From Brasenia schreberi (lineage: Eukaryota; Streptophyta; Magnoliopsida; Nymphaeales; Cabombaceae): a DNA stretch of 64,000 nucleotides. A program made the translations under genes and the position numbers. Each line of letters starts with the position of its first letter. Position 1 is the stretch's first letter. Location: assembly GCA_036023115.1 (NCBI GenBank), contig JAYKKT010000059.1:3018001-3082000 (forward strand), given 5' to 3'. Positions 13,230-24,294 of the stretch are shown piece after piece. Under the pieces are notes generated by a model. It was given only the letters and a program-made list of their open reading frames with translations. It made no database searches and was not told the origin of the DNA.

Positions 13230-13540
13230 CCGTCAATGATATGGGAACCCTCTCTGCAATTGATTCACTACATTCGGGCGAAAATGTAGTGGCCCTTGCT
13301 TACTTCTTACTGCATTTGAGCTCTGCAGCACGTCGCTAAGCGGGGACGCCCCAAAGCAATGCTCATAATTTTTGTAATCCATGTTGTAAAAATCCGACGA
13401 AGTTTTATGCTGGCTGTCGGAAGACTAACACAACCCTCCTCCTTTATCCGGGCTTGGGACCGGCAATGCAAGGGTGATCCCTTACATGGGCGGAGTTTAA
13501 GTCAGTATGAATCACAATATAATTAGACATATTTCTAGTG

Positions 13541-13697
13541 CCATACTAGCGGTTAACTCAACATAAGCTCGGTCAATAAAGAATGATCTAGCTTATGTTG
13601 AGTTAACTGCTAGCATGGCACATGATAGGGCCCTGTGGAAACAAAGAATCCATGTGGACAACCCCATCCAGTAGGGAAAAAGCTTAGTTGTTGTTGT
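13541..13697 (+). mobile_element. 5'-inverted, truncated RTE insertion
   Basis: 157 bp of RTE 3' end, finishing in the AAAGCTTAGTTGTTGTTG tail. It is flanked by identical 12-bp repeats ATATTTCTAGTG at 13529-13540 and 13698-13709. Its first 30 bp are the reverse complement (two mismatches) of the segment about 50 bp further in, so the 5' end is inverted. That arrangement is known from LINE insertions made by twin priming. Confidence 0.88.
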
Positions 13698-13847
13698 ATA
13701 TTTCTAGTGACTAGATAAATTTTTATTACATGTTTAACTTTTAAGAACATTTACTGAGCTACCAGAAAGATCTAGACAGGAAAACAGGAACTAAATCATT
13801 TATATACTTTAGAGTTTGAAATGAACACATTATACTCAATAATTCAC

Positions 13848-16103
13848 TTCTTCAATCCCAAGAAAACTTGAAATATTAACAATTAGCTCTTGAGGAAATA
13901 GTGCAGGATTTATGTCTCGCTCAGCCAACCTGTTGAATACACAATTCTTAACACCAAAGAGAACAAAAAAAGCGGTATTAAGTATTGACTAAGGCATCCA
14001 ATTAAAAGAAGCCTCACCCAAAAACACCATCAGATATAGAAAGAACTCCTCCATTGTAGCCGCTGACAAGAAAAGCATCTTCTCCACCTTTCTCGACCTT
14101 TATATATAAGACAATTCAGAAATGTCCATAAAGAAACACTCTTAATGTATAAGGATATTTTCCCATATATGACAGCAAGTAAAAGTTTTCAGAACATACA
14201 TTACAGATCTGAGTGCATCTCTCTATTGAGACAGTAAATGTAGTGAAAATTTAGGGGAAAAAGAAAAGTGCATCCAATAACATATTTATTCATGACAAAA
14301 TGTTGCAGTGTCTAAGGCATATTAGTATTTCATTCACGAATCAGTTCACTGCATTACTGTATTTTCTTTTTGTAGATGTTACATCTTTATTGACACTAAA
14401 TATTACTATCATTCAAAATATAATGATGTTAGAAAAATTGCATTATCAAGTTAAAAAATATAGCCAGCAAAAGTCATACTTCTGCACATAGATTCACTTT
14501 TGATGGAGTGCAGTGCAAAATGTTTTCAGTAATCAACCAAAGTCTGAGAAAAAGGAGGAAAGTAATGCAGCACTACCTTTCGTGGGTGTGGGATTAGATG
14601 TGATCCAGCACAAAGAGACATCTCTGACCAATGATTAACAAAAGATATTTACTTTTGTGGACTCCAAGACGTAAAATATACTTAAATGAGGGGGGGGGGG
14701 GGGAAGTTAATGAACCTGCATGCCCCAGTTGGAGGTACAATCAACATTGCCTTCTTCCAAGCATCAATTATAGAAATTAGAAGTCCTATAAGCATTTTAT
14801 CTTTTCCTAAGACATAATAAACTACTGCACTCTCTCTGTTCCCTATGCATTTCATATGCTATGAATATTTTGGGCATAAGTCAGTATCGTTGTTTGCATC
14901 ACACTAGTAATCTTACTGTATAAGCCTATAGGTTTTCAAAACCCTCTTTCAAATCTGGGGTGCTTTATGGGAAGATCCCTTGCGATTATACTTATGTAAT
15001 TGCTGAAGTATTTTAATTGCAGAAAAGGGATACAAATTCCCATTAATGGAATTGTAATGACAAGCAGACTACTAATGAATAGGTCAGCCTTGTCTCCAGC
15101 TATGTAAATACATCACCCAAGATTGGCCCAGGGTAGTGCAACTGTGCAAAAGAAGCAATACTAGAAAGAACAACGCAGAAAATTGTGTATATCATTCCAC
15201 GAGTAGTTATGATGACAGCAATGTAGCATCCATGATGGTTATAAAGTATAAGAATCTTCGTCATGACCCAGAAGCAATGCACAATTTATACCTATTCTTC
15301 GTGTTACTTAGCAAGTTGGTGTGGTCTTCTAATGTGTCTATAAATAAGTGAAAAAAGAGAAAAACAAGAGAAATACCAATAAGTAGTTGCCAATTCTTGC
15401 CTACAAGTGTGCATTTGGGTTGGACTGAATTTGAGGGGAAAAGCAATCAAGTTCCCTGTCACTCAAATCCTCATATATGGGTTTCACTTTGAAACGTGCA
15501 TTTAAATTTACAATCCTTCAAGCTCGACATAGCAACTAAGCATCGAGGCCACAATGACCCATAATGGGAAATATGTAAAGATGAACGTGCTTGGTATGTA
15601 TCATAAGAGAGATTTCGCAACGAGAATGCTCACTCTCAAGTGAACTCTCAAAAGTTTATTCAAAGATGCCCTCAATGAATTCCAAATTCCATAAGATCAA
15701 TACCTAGTGATCTAGCCTGCTGAGATAGCTTAAAAGAAATGGCATGTTATCATTTGAAGCCTAACTCTTTGGAAAATCAAACACCCAATTCCCTCTGACC
15801 GCCAAAGATACATCTTATACGCTTGTCCCTATTGAAAGAGCTAAAAAATGAACTGTTGAAACCACCATCACCAAAAAGCAGGATACTCAAAGCCTGTTAG
15901 ATTGAAATTAAGACCAAAGTCATGCCATGAGCGCACAGAAACAAATGAGAGAAGAGGAACGCGCTAAAGGAGAGAGGCGGGGACTAACTGTTTGGGTAAG
16001 GAACATTCGAAGAAGACGAAAACGCAACGTGGGTGGTTCTCTTCTTCAATGGTAGCTGAGGGATGTGCGGACGGAGGAGAGAAATGAAGGCCCTTGACGC
16101 CAT
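13848..16103 (-). pseudogene. PBCP: PBCP-like PP2C phosphatase, 5' part only
   Basis: Four exons with correct phases can be joined: 16103-15989 (38 codons, Ser/Arg-rich, like an organelle transit peptide), 14623-14577, 14097-14018 and 13929-13848. They read MSLCAGSHLIPHPRK, then KGGEDAFLVSGYNGG, SISDGVFG, LAERDINPALFPQEL and LGIEE. This matches the start of the PP2C family that includes the chloroplast photosystem II core phosphatase PBCP. The metal-binding aspartates of GGEDAF and SDGV are present. The invariant Trp of the GWAE motif is Leu here. No later exon (GDCG, DGLFD, LDDVTV motifs) was found before or beyond the RTE nest to the left. The protein would lack most of its catalytic fold, hence pseudogene or fragment. 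The 1.4-kb first intron (14624-15988) shows nothing else. Confidence 0.7.
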
Positions 16104-16699
16104 CGACTGCGCCAAAGAGGAAGCTAACTCAGGCTTGCTCTCTACTCCCTTGTAATGATGTCTGCGTGTGGGATTTGTGGTCGTTGGGAAAGCGTATGCC
16201 ACGTTGCTGTCGAGGAATCAGTACTGGTGGGAATCCGCATACACTGTTTGGCTTCTACTTTTGTTCATGCTTTCGGTGTTTATCATCCACTGGTGCTAAT
16301 TGTCGTTGACAAACATAAAGCATGGGCCGACCATCTGTTGAATTGTTCAAAGCACCTTAAACATGTCACTCTTCTTTTATTTTATCGACAGCATACCGCT
16401 TTTTCTCTTGTAACTTTAATCATGTCTTTGATTTGTGACCAGATACATACATTAACATCTCCATTTCTAGTTCTTATCAGCTACTTGTGCATGAAATTAA
16501 TGTTTACTGTGAATATGTGAGAGAATTTACTCCAAACAACTTGCTCGTTTTTCAAATCGACAATCTTATATTTTCAGTATCCATTTCTAAATCTGAACCT
16601 GTATGTTCATTGGGTTTGATTTTTGAATATCGAAACAATTAACCTAATCTTGGGGTATGTACACCTAAAGAGTAAAGTCCCCTGTAAGGGCTCTCTAAC

Positions 16700-16753
16700 T
16701 CCCACGATGCAGATGCGGGTGTGTTAAGGCTTCAGCCTCCGTTGTAACCATAA
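16700..16753 (+). mobile_element. SINE 3'-body fragment (GGCTTC-GCC family)
   Basis: Short stretch ending in GTGTGTTAAGGCTTCAGCCTCC then GTTGTAACCA, which matches the 3' body of the tRNA-derived SINE copies at 25.9, 42.9, 46.1 and 58.1 kb. The tRNA-like head is mostly unrecognisable. Confidence 0.55.
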
Positions 16754-16946
16754 AACAGATAATCTTTGTTTATGTACAGAGTTAATCTGAATCCAAAGAA
16801 AACTTTCAAACCCATTCTCCCAAGTTTTATATTTAGAAATCATTAGAAGCATATTTATCTCTAAACAGTTTCTATATGTTATTGAATGTATAAAAGAAAT
16901 AGTTGTTAATGGTCGTGAAGCATCATACATGCAAAATGAAAAGCGA

Positions 16947-17132
16947 GTAGCTTGGTTGGATCAAGTGGTTCAGCACTTGTTCTCCTTAAGCAAGATCTCA
17001 GGTGCAAGTCTTGTGAATAGTAAAAAACCAGTGTAGAGAGAGCTTTACCCCATAGTTGGATGACCTGACCTGAGCCAAATTAGTCAGGGTCTTTGTTGGG
17101 GGCGCCGAGATGCCCGTGGCTTGGAACAGAAG
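16947..17132 (+). mobile_element. Au-type SINE
   Basis: Resembles the widespread angiosperm Au SINE: a tRNA-like head (ATCAAGTGGTTCAGCAC, then CTTAAGCAAG and a degraded B box), an AAAAAACC run, the body motif AAATTAGTCAGGGTC, and a closing segment near GAGATGCCCGTGG. Diverged, and no clear target duplication was found. Confidence 0.7.
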
Positions 17133-17318
17133 AAAGGTAAAGGGTAAAGCACTCAAGAGGCAAGAGTTTAGACTAAATTTAAGAATAATCAATGAAAGAA
17201 TGTAGATGAATGGTAGAATACAAAACATTTACTTACATATCAATTAAAAAATTAGCAAAACAACTAAAAGTCTCTCTTATAACAAGTTAGATCGGTTGCA
17301 CCGAAAATATCACCATTG

Positions 17319-19346
17319 TTAAGCCTTCCTCTTGATCATGGATGCTGGTGTCCCTTCAAACAACTCGTCGATGAACGTCTCCAGATCCTCAGGCCCATAC
17401 TTTATATACTTGTCACTCTGCCTTCCACCGTCCAGATATTGCCTGAACCGTCCCAAGAAGGATCTATAAGCCGGAATTATCACCGCCGATATTGACACCC
17501 TCAACTCCGATTGCAGCTGCTCCTCGCCCACAATCCAAGAAGATTGAGTCTTGTATATCTCCTCAAACATGGTATTAAACATCTTAAATCTCTCTTTAAG
17601 CACCGGCTTCGAGACACTGCCTCCGCCACCACCAGTGCCTCTACCAGCAAAACCGCCTCCACCACCTGTATACAGTCCTTCATCTTTAAAGCATCCCAAA
17701 ACCTTTCCCCAGGTCTCTCTTTGATAGTTCTTGTGGTACTGCCTTAGATCAGACGATCTCCTTCTATACCAATCATCACCAAGAAGATAATATATCTCCG
17801 AATCCTTGACTTTTTGCACTATGTATCTCCCATTGTTCATTAAGAATATGTAGCTTAACGATTGATCTTTATAGAGTTTAGATTTGGTATCTAAATTGTG
17901 GTCTAGCAGATCCATCATACCCACAACCTGCAATGACAATGGGGATCTCGATTCATCCCCACCGTCTCGTCTCGGTCGGCATGCCTCAAAGACCTGCTCC
18001 AGTGTGTCTTTGTACTCACAGGCTAATTTCAAGTAATTCATTACGTATCGGGTTAGTGGGTGTACCGCCCCACCTGGAACTGGTGTCTTGGCTGAGTCGC
18101 CGCGAATCGAGTTCTCAAGATCGGAGAAGACACCAACACTAGCTTCACCTAGCTGGGTCCGAGCCGAGTCAATTTCGAACCGGATATCTTGGAATGGTTC
18201 ACCTGCAAAGAGCTGGTCAATTACTGGCCGGGCATCGCGAAATGCCTCGTACATGTCTAAGAACTTGAAGAGGCGCTCGGTGGACCGACGAGTTATGGCG
18301 ACGGACTGGGCGAAGTTAGTTAGCCGTAGGATGATACCGCGAGAAATGTCAACGAAGATGAGATGTGACATGCTAGCCGAGTCAGGGAAGATCGAGTCGC
18401 AAAGGCGGCTCTCGCCGGCCAGGTGGACGCTGAGACAGCGTCTGAAGGCCTTCAACCACTTGATGATTTCCGATTCGAGGGTGTCCCAGTTCATCTTCTG
18501 CACCTCCTCGATGCTGATTCGGTCGAGACCCATCTTTTCCGAGACGATTTCATCGAGCGAGCTCTTCCGGGCGACACTATAGGCGAGAGAGCATTCTGTC
18601 TCGTAGCCCGAGTTGATCATGGCTTTCGATATCTCGGCAAGTATTGCCACCGTATCGGGACGGTACGGATTGGAGGGGATCGAATCGGGGACGGTTGGAG
18701 ATTGCGGCACGTTCGGCAGCACGCAACAGTTGTCAGGAACAGAAGTAAGGGACTTGGTGCGCCGGAGACGGTCGGATTCTTCCTCAGAGTTGCTGGAATC
18801 CGATGGCTCCGCGAGAATCGATCGGAATTCATATCCCAAGAACGTCATTGCTTGCTGGAGAACGAGGCCTGCCTTGTCGACGACCAACGAATCACTCGCT
18901 TCGATTGACGAGAGAGCATGAAGCAAGGAGTTCAATCGTGCCACTAACGCGAGGAAGTAACCGGAATCATGGCGCCAATCGATCTTCTCCGTGCAGGACT
19001 CGTACTTGGTTATCTTTCTGGCGAGGCCATCGACGAATCGCTCGACGGATTCTGGGATTTCGGGGGTTTCGGTCGATGTTTGTCTGGAGAGGAACGCGTC
19101 GAGCTCTTCCGAGAGGACATCAAGACACTTATCTTCGTCTACGTTCTCCTTTACGTCGCCAACGCCGGCTTTTCCTTCCTCATCGTTGTGGTGTTCATGG
19201 TCCTCGGATTCGTGCTCTGGGGCGACGTTCTTGAGAGAAAGGGATCGGATTCTCCAGGATGGCGTTGTGGGCGGTGGAGTTTTTGGATCATGGTGTTCTT
19301 GATCATCGCCATGAGCCACAGCGGTTACTTTCTCCAACTCGTCCAT
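17319..19346 (-). CDS. EXO70: EXO70 exocyst subunit, C-type
   Basis: Intact 675-codon single-exon gene for an EXO70 subunit of the exocyst, the complex that tethers secretory vesicles to the plasma membrane. The N-terminal part is acidic and low-complexity (residues about 1-75). It is followed by the helical EXO70 rod, with recognisable blocks such as NSGYETECSLAY, ISIEEVQKMNW, PGGAVHPLTRYVMNYL, YIFLMNNGRYIVQKVKD and the terminal KYIKYGPEDLETFIDELFEG. The EIPESVERFVDGL stretch near residue 100 favours the plant C1/C2 branch over A or B. Odd feature: a Gly-rich insert of about 22 residues around position 555-575, in a loop that varies in length in the family. The first in-frame ATG is used. 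The leader carries a long CT tract about 200 bp upstream. Confidence 0.95.
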   Translation of the reverse strand: MDELEKVTAVAHGDDQEHHDPKTPPPTTPSWRIRSLSLKNVAPEHESEDHEHHNDEEGKAGVGDVKENVDEDKCLDVLSEELDAFLSRQTSTETPEIPESVERFVDGLARKITKYESCTEKIDWRHDSGYFLALVARLNSLLHALSSIEASDSLVVDKAGLVLQQAMTFLGYEFRSILAEPSDSSNSEEESDRLRRTKSLTSVPDNCCVLPNVPQSPTVPDSIPSNPYRPDTVAILAEISKAMINSGYETECSLAYSVARKSSLDEIVSEKMGLDRISIEEVQKMNWDTLESEIIKWLKAFRRCLSVHLAGESRLCDSIFPDSASMSHLIFVDISRGIILRLTNFAQSVAITRRSTERLFKFLDMYEAFRDARPVIDQLFAGEPFQDIRFEIDSARTQLGEASVGVFSDLENSIRGDSAKTPVPGGAVHPLTRYVMNYLKLACEYKDTLEQVFEACRPRRDGGDESRSPLSLQVVGMMDLLDHNLDTKSKLYKDQSLSYIFLMNNGRYIVQKVKDSEIYYLLGDDWYRRRSSDLRQYHKNYQRETWGKVLGCFKDEGLYTGGGGGFAGRGTGGGGGSVSKPVLKERFKMFNTMFEEIYKTQSSWIVGEEQLQSELRVSISAVIIPAYRSFLGRFRQYLDGGRQSDKYIKYGPEDLETFIDELFEGTPASMIKRKA

Positions 19347-19538
19347 CTGGAATTCTGATGGTGGTAGTCGTGAAAATGATTCAGAACTGCGTTTTCTCCG
19401 GTCTCTACGTTAGCAAACAAGATGAACAAACGACGTCCATGAGAGAGAGAGAGTCGTGATGAGAAACGGTGGGAGCAATTTAAGGGAGGACACGGAAGGG
19501 AATTGAAACAGTCTAACAGGGACGGGACATCTGCCACC

Positions 19539-19541
<3 letters not shown>

Positions 19542-19611
<70 letters not shown>
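19542..19611. repeat. (AG)n tract in the EXO70 leader
   Basis: About 35 AG units, read as CT in the EXO70 direction, centred about 230 bp before its start codon. CT tracts are common in plant 5' leaders and promoters. A regulatory role here is not shown. Confidence 0.9.
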
Positions 19612-19613
<2 letters not shown>

Positions 19614-19759
19614 TTTGGAGGTTCGTTCGTTTAGTTGAGGAACGTTGTTGACCCGCTGAGTTCGTGGACAACCACAAACTTTCTTATTCTCCATTTTCGA
19701 TGCAAAGATCCTGTCTTCACTACACTTAATATTTATTACTAGCAAAAGGACTTGGTTTT

Positions 19760-21884
19760 CAAACTAGCAGCCTTCCCAGGTTACGTTATCTGTGCTGCAT
19801 ATCGATGCCTCTGTGTATATCCTAAATTAACGGCGCAGATCTTGAGTCGGACATAAAGTCTGAATCCATTTAGTTGGGATAAAGATGCAAATTCATGCAG
19901 GGTTTTCTCTGACCTATGGCTAAACTGACAAAAACTTGCATCTATTTCATTAATGTGTAGCATTAGATTCTGTAACATATCACGAAGGGGTTCGACCATT
20001 GATAAAAAGCAAATCATGCAACTCCAAATCCAATGTTATACCCAAAACCTTAAAATCTCAGGGGCTCTCTTGGTACAAGTTCTCTTAATCCAACTCTGCA
20101 GTATTGCTTATCTAATAGAACAATAAAGTCCAAGAGAGAGAGATGTTACCTCCACTAACATAACCATACTGATCCGATTGTCCAGAGGAAACAAAGGACA
20201 ACGCGACCCCTGCATTTATGAGCCAACCATGTTGCCATGACTATGGAAGATCTAGTATCTACCGATTTCAAGCTAATAGAAATAAAGATCAACCAAACAA
20301 GATCAGGGAGAATAAGCAAAAAGAGAAGGCTTTATTTAATGACAAGAACACATAGATGCAATCCGAACAAATAAAACCAGCTCCTTCTTCCAACTGAAAC
20401 TATACAAAACTGCCTTGATTCAATTCTGCGAGGCGACCAAGGAAAGTTGCTAATTTATCTACACGGCATATGCAGTGATGTTTCACGTGTCTTCACCACG
20501 ATAAAATATAACAAACTCACTCTTAGCATCATCCGATAGGAATAAGGCAATGCTCCTCTTAAGCTTTATTCCATGCATAATAAGACCATGCTCTTGACAG
20601 AGCAAAATCGTGCAGCAGATCAACATCTGACAAGATGAATGGCATAATGTTCAACGAAGGCATCAATCGCCCAGGAAAGCAAGGGGGTCGATGGGCCCAA
20701 CAAAACCATAACGAAGGAATTCCCTGTCCAATGGGAATAAAATAAGCAATATAAGTTGAAAATGTAATCCATGTGCCCGCTGAGTTCTTTTTAAGTGCTA
20801 GCATTGATGCTAGATCATCTGTACATGAAAAAGTTAAAGTCCTTTCTGTCAAACTAAAGAACATAAATTTATCTGCACGGGTATGGAGGTATAACAATTG
20901 TTGGAGCTGATGAGCATCCTGCTTGACTGCTTGAATAGGGTACCATTCTGATATATCTTACTTTCTAAGGGATGTCCGGACTATATAAAGCGGTTTCTAT
21001 CGTACGGTTGCTCGTTCATAGTAAATTTTTCTTTGTGATGGCCATGAGTAGGAGGTGGAAATAGCCCTTCCCGAGCCACGTAAATCTTGTAAAGCAGCAC
21101 AAACTATCTCACTCTGCAATAGTTAACGCAGAAACAGCAGTGCTAATGTGGTACTTGACAGACCAACAGATACAAGATAATCTATATCCCCACTTACTGC
21201 TGTGAAATCATCTTATCTAATCGAGCAAAATACAGATATTTCTGTGGCAACGGAAACGACTTAATTTCTGCGCCATAGTATCCAATTATGGCGTAGAAAG
21301 TAACACTGCCAGGTAGCTGCCGGCCTTTGGCAGACCAACTAGGTGATATAAAAATCACGACCGCATCACGTTCAACCAAAAGGTATAGTTGATCCCGCAG
21401 TATGAGTCGGAGAAGGATTTATGGTTGGACTCAAACTGGAGTAGTATCTGCAAAGGACAATTATCTGCTTGATGAAATTGAAGGAACATATTAAGTCTTA
21501 CTCGACAGAGCAGGGACTTATGAGTGTAGATTCGATAACTACTTGAAACAGACACATGAGCTCTTTAGAACTCGCCATCAATAAGGTTCAGTGGATATCA
21601 TGTCTACCGATGGGCAACCTTAACAAAGAAGCGTAAATACCAAGATCCGATAGACAGATCACCAACCCTGTGTAACTTCTTAGGTAAATAGCAGAAACCA
21701 AATGGTGGTATACCAGGCATGAAGAAGATACAACAGGTAAAAGGTGTGGAACACCGAACGCCTAATAACAACCATCAAATTTCAGCATTCTTCTTCTTCC
21801 AACTATTAAAAAGTGCCCCAACCTTAAAAGTCAAAATGTATAAGAACTGCTAAGTGATTTCTTAGATCTCTTTCTTTTGTTTTT
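19760..21884. other. Unassigned region with some coding-like minus-strand frames
   Basis: No gene recognised. On the minus strand, 21380-21200 has a frame reading GRQLPGSVTFYAIIGYYG and EIKSFPLPQKYLYFARL, and it extends upstream in the same register through LILRDQLYLLVERDAVV. 20600-20440 reads SIALFLSDDAKSEFVIFYRG. These have protein-like composition but match nothing I know and lack a clear gene structure. They could be decayed exons or chance. Confidence 0.25.
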
Positions 21885-22115
21885 TACATTAATTACCAGG
21901 TTTATGAATGCGCAAATCAGAAACACTCCATGATAGCCATTAAGCGATCATTTTATGTATGGTATCTCACCATTTGGTTTAGTGTGTGGCTTGTAGATTG
22001 ATATAAAAGTGGATACCATCATTTTTTAGCGATCATTAATTACCAGGTTACTAAATCCAAGCAGGACTAATTGGATTTAGTGTGTGGCTTGTAGATGGAC
22101 ATAAAAGTGAACACT
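21885..22115. repeat. Local direct repeats
   Basis: The words ATTAATTACCAGGTT, AGCGATCATT and GTGTGTGGCTTGTAGAT each occur twice within about 200 bp, consistent with an old duplication of about 100-145 bp. A related segment (GTATGGTCTGTGTACAGATA, then AAAGTG) stands near 25,240, so this is part of a dispersed repeat. Confidence 0.6.
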
Positions 22116-22346
22116 ATAACCAGAAGACAAACGTGAACGAAAATCACAGAGAGAGAGAGAGAGGGTGTCTTAGTGGGGTAATGATACATAATCTTATACA
22201 AACATCATCGATGATGGAGATCCAAATCACTTCGCATTTAATACACCTACTTCCATTAAATAAAGTATATAAGTAGAACAGTATATTTTATTCAAATGTA
22301 TGTCGTAAATCTCAAGGTGCATTAAATGTGAGTACACGAGTATAAC

Positions 22347-22404
22347 AACAACAACACAACAACAACAACTAAGCCTTTTCCCATACTAGATGGGGTCGGC
22401 TAAC
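22347..22404 (-). mobile_element. 58-bp truncated RTE insertion with target duplication
   Basis: Contains only the last bases of the RTE 3' end (AGCCGACCCCATCTAGTATG read on the minus strand) and a CAA/TTG tail. It is flanked by GTACACGAGTATAAC at 22332-22346 and GTACACAAGTATAAC at 22405-22419, a 15-bp duplication with one mismatch. Confidence 0.85.
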
Positions 22405-22419
22405 GTACACAAGTATAAC

Positions 22420-24294
22420 AATACATTTAATTCAAATCATTATCATAAAAAAAAATCGAATAATGAAAAAGTGTATGCAAAATTATGCGCCAAATATACA
22501 ACTAAAATGCCCTCTCCCCTTCCCCCTCTCTCTATAAGGGAGAGATACCATGATCCTGCATGAGGTGGGTTTTAGAGTCGAACGAGGTGGATATACCAAG
22601 CTGCCTTGATCTGCTTGTATTGCAATTACTATAGTGTATGTATGTATGTACGTACATGTATCATAATTACTAAATACACACTTCAATTATTAAGGATACA
22701 CTCTCTTCTTATAATGCTCCTCTTTACCCAATGCAAACCATTGTTTCCTTTCTTCCTATTTTCTCTCTTGATATGGAATTAATCGGATGTCTAGGCCAAA
22801 CCAGCCGCCCCATTCTCTCTTTTTTCTCTTGTCATCGCAGTCCGCCTGTCACGATTACTCTTTCTTTATCTCTTCCGTCACTTCCTGAATCCCTTTTCTT
22901 CATCTTTATTCTTCCTTCTCTTTATTTTGGAAAAGAAAAAGAAAAAGGAACGACATGCTCCCAACATATCCAAGGATAATAAAAGTATTTTAACTATATA
23001 AAGAGTGTGTGTTTAGTATTATATAAAATGACTTTTCTTTTAACTTATCAGTTGATCTGCACAGATTGGATTGTTTTAAGCTCGTTCGATCAGTTCGATT
23101 ATTAAACTAATGAAACAAGGAGGAATTTGCTCCAGCTACATGACCTAAACAGTTCGATTATTAAATAAAAAACATCAACTTCCAAAATTCAATTTTCATT
23201 GAATAGCGTAAATGCAGTTAGATGCAAACTCATTAGCATTCACATCATTCAATTTACACAATTAATTCACGTACTAAAAATCTATGACAAAATGATATCG
23301 AACAAAAACAAGTTCTTTTGAAGCATGCACATGATCAACTTCAACATCGGGTGTAAAGTCACTTCTAGTTAGTTGATCCGATTTGGAAAAATCATGAGGA
23401 TCAACAATTGACTAAAGTTACATAAAAGTACTAGAACCATATATTGGTTTAACTGTAATGAAACTAATCTGATAAAAAAAGGTAACACGTGGAAGCATCA
23501 CTTTCTGCTATGACAGTAGTAAACGCCTCATGCAATAAACTGCAATAGAAAGAATTATTGAACAAATTTCAGCATAAATAAACTATATTAGAAAAAAAAC
23601 GTCTACTCGATACCTGATTTGCAAATGATCACTCGAACATCAAAATGTATCATAAGCAGATCAAAGGACTATTCATGATTGAGCAATACAAACGCAAGCA
23701 AAATCTCAACAGCAATATCAAGCAATGGAAAGTAACATGTGTATATGCGTGTATGTTACCTAGAATGTTATTATAGAGTAAAAACAAAAGACATATAATA
23801 GAAATATGTAAATGTAAACATTAGCATGTACATGTGACGATGCACCTAAGAAATATTCATACAACCACCTAGGAAAACTATTCATATATAATAGAAATAT
23901 GTAAATGTAAACATTAGCATGCGTGACTTATATATATGTATGTCGGCCAGCATGTGTTTGGTACATATATATCCAAGATTAGCATGTTTTATTTTTTTCC
24001 CCCTATATCAAACTTCCCGGTGCATGGTTGAACTCTTCCATGGCATGGTCGAAAAGCATCATCAATGGTGTCTCTGCAGCGGATCTCTATCAAATTTTCC
24101 CAACAATCTAAAAGCATAAGCTTTTATGAGGATCTTGACAATTAGTTGGTGTTGAAATTTTGCAAACGGAGGTAAATCACCCATCTTCTGTTGAAGAAAT
24201 TAAACCAGGGAAGTTATACACGCGATACAACCTTGCGTTTGCTGCATTTCTTGGGTAACTATTGCACAGTACTTCAATTTCACTGTTGGATAGT
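22420..24294. other. AT-rich intergenic stretch
   Basis: No gene seen. A 36-bp word (atataatagaaatatg... through ...attagcatg) occurs at about 23793 and again at about 23885, giving a partial tandem duplication of period about 92 bp. Some CT-rich low-complexity sequence lies at 22.8-22.95 kb. Confidence 0.5.

Larger units (their letters stand above)
10263..13500 (-). mobile_element. Full-length RTE-clade LINE, 3,238 bp
   Basis: Minus-strand non-LTR retrotransposon of the RTE clade, with the usual plan: 5' leader, apurinic-type endonuclease, reverse transcriptase, very short 3' region and a TTG-repeat tail in place of poly(A). It is bounded by 9-bp target duplications (GTCAGTATG at 10254-10262 and 13501-13509). 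The 5' leader (about 13230-13500) contains the word CCCAAGCCCGGATAAAGG, related copies of which stand alone at 51.2-51.3 kb. It is disabled by a frame error and stop between endonuclease and RT (about 11695-11940) and by a 45-bp in-frame loss in the RT. Such elements are often misannotated as 'craniofacial development protein 2-like'. Confidence 0.93.

Noticed and set aside
19410..19745. Frame with a long Leu-Ser repeat upstream of EXO70
   Set aside because: It is the CT tract of the leader; the flanking residues have no homology to the EXO70 start.
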